Positions 60,601-64,000 of a stretch of DNA of 64,000 nucleotides are shown piece by piece. The stretch comes from Ifrita kowaldi (taxonomy: Eukaryota; Chordata; Aves; Passeriformes; Cinclosomatidae): assembly GCA_013398055.1 (NCBI GenBank), contig VZRS01012081.1, positions 62,001 to 126,000 of the forward strand, given 5' to 3'. The position numbers and the translations under genes are program-made. Every line of letters begins with the position of its first letter. The stretch's first letter is position 1. The notes beneath the pieces were generated by a model. It did not search any database, had not been told where the DNA came from, and saw only the letters and a list, made by a program, of their open reading frames with translations.

Positions 60601-63600
60601 CCTTTGGAACTACCTACTTTGAAACTCAAGACAGCTGCAATCACAGCTTAAGAAATTTCTTTATCCTCAGACTTCTGCTCATCCCCAGACATAAGGCCTT
60701 TCCTGGTGTGTACACTGTGGGATTTTTTTCCTGTACCTTCTTTATATATTTCTCTGCAGATAAAAGGGATTACAGCAAAACACAAATAATCCACTGACCA
60801 TACTGAGCTCTAATATATTTTAGCCTGTATTTCCTGCCTCTGCATTATCTCACCAAGAAAGGCAGAGACAGCTATGGCAAACCCCTGCACAAATTTACAG
60901 TGAAAGCAGATAAAAAGCAGTTATCTGAAGTAGGAGAGTGTCATACTCCTTGCTCTGAGTTCTACGGTTACTTGACTTGCTGAGTTTTGGCTAAGTTGTC
61001 CCCACTAGAGAGAGAAAGCATCAAATGATGGCAGTATGAGACCACAGGGCAAATGGTCAAACTTGCCAATCAGATGATGTCTTGAATGTTTATACATTTT
61101 CTAGCGAGAATTTCTGGTCTAAGATCAGGCATCTTTTGGGGCAGCTTCAGTTAGTATGCTGTATTTTAACATAATACAGCTACTAAACACATGGAAATGC
61201 AAAAATTGCCCATATTAGACAAATTGTCCATTAAGCATATTTTGTATCAACACTATCACAAAAAATAACAGTATACATATGACCTAATCCATTTCTGCTC
61301 TGATGAAACAGCAGAACAACAGCACAATCACAACAGAAGAAAGAAACATATTTAGGACCAAATTTGGTGGTAACTCCTTTATCAGTATAAGTTTACCAAG
61401 AGTGTTTTAATATTTTGCCAGTATGATTATGCATGTGATATACTTCTGAAGAAAAAAAAAAATCATTAAGTGGCACTCAACGCTACATTCAAGTAGTCTA
61501 GGCTTTTGAACACTTAGTGACAGCAGAATACTTTAAAAAAGAAAAGTGGCAGAATTACTTGGTTATGAACACAATGTATTGGTTTAATCATGTGACAGAA
61601 GTAGGCTGAAAGTCAACTGAAAGCAATCAGTTAGAAAATAAGGTAGAAAGCATCCCCATTCAAGACAATCTGACATTTTACTCTCTGCTAATAGTGTGTG
61701 AATTTGCTAACCCCAAATACTGTTTTTCTCTAGTTCTCTAGTACAGGAAAGCTACACAGACATCTGTATTTGTGGGACTACTGCAGCAGTTAACACGCAG
61801 TCACCACATGGGGCACTGACAATTTTATATAGTTGGTCTTTGCACTTTATTAATTTATCTTAAACCAAAATTAATCAGATAAGCAATAATTCTGAGCATT
61901 ATTCTCTGCTTTCTCCAGACACCAGATCTGTAAATGCTGTTTTTAGATACTCAGCAGAAATTCAAAAAACATATGCAAAACTTCTGAGAACAGCTTGAAC
62001 ATGGTGCTGGTTACACAATGAGACAGTTGCATCGGAAAAGTAAAAATACAGACTCTTTTCTTTTCCTAAGAGGAAATAAAGGTATTTCATGTCCATTTTC
62101 CAGCAGTTTTGCAGATGCTGAAACAATACCATATCTCCATGAGGGAAGAGACCTTGTTCTTAATGTTCTCTTGCCATATCAAATTCAAGGGAGATATTTT
62201 TTGTGAAAAAATGGGTCTATATGGAAAAATGAGTCCATTATGAATATTTACCCCAAAACCAAAATTAGGTATCATGACATCAAGTGTAGTAAGAGATGTC
62301 TTCATATCAAGCGCAAAAGTAAACACGGCTGAATTCCCAGCTCACACAGTTTGGGTTTTTTTTCTAGTAAGCACAGTGGTTATTCTGAAGCCTTTTTGTC
62401 GGTGTCTTCTTGTGCTGCTTTAAAAGCAATATTTTCGTTAAGATTTTGAAATCCTCATGCCACCAATCACTCTTGTAAAATTGCTTCAGTGTAGTCCAGG
62501 TAATTACTAACATTTCTTATTTTTATAAACCAAGCACCTATCCTTACTCAGAAAGCATGGAGGAGGAATTTAACTTGTCTTTGTTAACTTGAATTAATCC
62601 AAAGTGAAGCCCTACTCAAATTGTCGTTGATCATTGATTGTCATTGATTTGGCATCTCAAATTGTCATTTTCGCATTTAACATGGCAGGTAAATCCTAAC
62701 ACAAGATCATACAGGCTTTCTCAGCCTTCTTAATTATACAGAAAGTACTCTTTTATGATGTTTTCAGTAAGATTTAAAACCAAATTAACAAACTCAAGTG
62801 AAACCCTTTCCCCACTCCCCACTTTTTTTTTAATTACAAGGAAGCCAAGACCCAATTGTAGCAGAGACATTTAAAGACCAACTGTCTGGTTTTCCTCTGC
62901 AATCTAAATTCCATTTAAACTCCACCTTCAAATACAGTTTTTAACCGAATTTTTTTCAGTCTTCCCTTACAAGATTCATCTGTTAGGTTTTAGCGGATTA
63001 ACTAATTTAATTTCAGACCTACAGCTTTTTCTAGCCAACACTAGATCAAGCCCAAAGCTATTAAGGTATAAAATTTATTTCCTCTGACTTTCTATGTATG
63101 GTTTCTAAAGAGTGACCAGTTAAGTTCCTTGAAATTAGCTGCAGTATACAAATGTGTATGTATTTGCCTAGCTAAAATTGGCCTGTCAACTATCTGTCTT
63201 CAATTAAAGGCTCCATTTTCATGAAAGATTCATGAACAGTTAGGGGGAAAAAAAGTCATTTCTCTATAAAAATACACTGACTGTGTGGCTGCCTGTGTTT
63301 TTTGGTAAAATAAATGTATACTTACTTTAGAGTAAGAACATTGAGCATGTGTTACTTGACTTCTACTTTCTAGACCCTCAGGTTACACTTCACATCTCAT
63401 TACCCTATTGTTTTTCACAAGGTTTTATATGTTCAGGTAAAACTTCTCACTGAGAGCCGGGTGTTTTCATACTCTTTTCCTTTTTCCCCTCTGCATCTCT
63501 CAATACTTTAAGTACAAATGTTATTAAACTCTACCCTAGGAATTCTTCTGTAAGTGAACCTGTTCAAAAAGTATTTCTCAGTCTGGCTTGGAGAGTTGAC

Positions 63601-64000
63601 TGAAAAGTTAGAAACCGGCAAAGAATAAACTAAATACTTGTTACTAAGTCAGATATTAAGAGAGGATACCTTTTTCCCCCCCATTTTAAGAACAAATTTC
63701 AGAATTAGAGCTATTTCTCTTCCACGTAGGATAGAATAATAAGCATGCCAACTCCTATGAGAGTTAAGACCACCAGGCAGCCTTTTTGGGAAGAATTATC
63801 ATTGCTTACAGAGTTTGTATCTTTTCTGAGCTCCCAAAGTCCATTAAAACTAAAGCATAAGTAGAAATAAAAGTGCACTCAACACAGCAAGAAAGAGTAT
63901 TTCTGACTTATTTTCTAACCTCCAGACTAAGGAAATTATAAGAGAAGGGTAATTTGAGAAAGTTAGACCAAGACACATAAAAAAATAGGACCACCTTCAT
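57641..64000. other. gene-free AT-rich DNA
   Basis: About 6.4 kb with no recognised gene or transposon. The longest frame (60210-60569, plus, 119 codons) has no recognisable domain and an ordinary AT-rich composition. Poly-T runs occur at 59212-59222 and 62824-62832, and imperfect direct repeats of 'attgtc..ttgat' at about 62620-62672. Confidence 0.5.

Noticed and set aside
1..64000. CRISPR array, bacterial operon, phage or plasmid features
   Set aside because: The organisation, base composition and repeat content are those of a vertebrate chromosome. No spaced direct repeats or dense coding are present.
1..64000. tRNA or rRNA genes
   Set aside because: No cloverleaf with both A and B boxes and no rRNA-like segment was recognised. 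The single B-box-like word at 48.2 kb is not enough.

Overview
This window looks like a piece of a bird nuclear genome. It is AT-rich, has long stretches with no coding signal, and carries CR1 LINE tails and avian-type endogenous retrovirus LTRs. An old MIR-type SINE tail is also visible. N-runs, single-N joins and exact local duplications point to a draft, largely short-read assembly. I found no protein-coding gene I can defend. Outside repeats the longest open frames are about 100-135 codons, mutually overlapping and without recognisable domains. The window is best read as gene desert or the inside of a very long intron.

Layout. 1-8956: AT-rich unique DNA with a MIR-like tail near 1.1-1.26 kb and an A-rich tract broken by a 96-N gap (1655-1750). 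8957-10378: an LTR of a large avian LTR family, inflated by an internal exact duplication across a single N at 9622. 10038-13900: a second exact duplication, 1,931 bp twice across a single N at 11969. 13901-18250: unique DNA with a GC-richer, exon-like but unidentified block at 17.69-18.15 kb. 18255-19685: an old minus-strand CR1 split by a younger plus-strand CR1. 20567-21648: a second LTR of the same family. 21132-24262: a third exact duplication, 1,375 bp twice, flanking a 381-N gap. 24263-64000: mostly unique AT-rich DNA holding a plus-strand solo LTR of another, ERVL-like type (31984-32558), CR1 tails (31.6, 43.2, 50.9 and 57.5 kb), a possible MIR (44.8 kb), simple repeats, a diverged 83-bp tandem duplication (45.5 kb), a long perfect palindrome (47.15 kb) and a miRNA-like hairpin (53.9 kb).

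The most consequential observation concerns the assembly. All three exact duplications are separated only by N, and all have a breakpoint inside the same LTR family. If they are false duplications, the window contains about 4.07 kb of artefact (380 + 1,932 + 1,756 bases). The best biological observation is the CR1-in-CR1 nesting, where the host CR1's reading frame resumes on the far side of the insertion. I see no novel multi-gene system here. Candidate regulatory or conserved non-coding segments are offered as low-confidence leads only.
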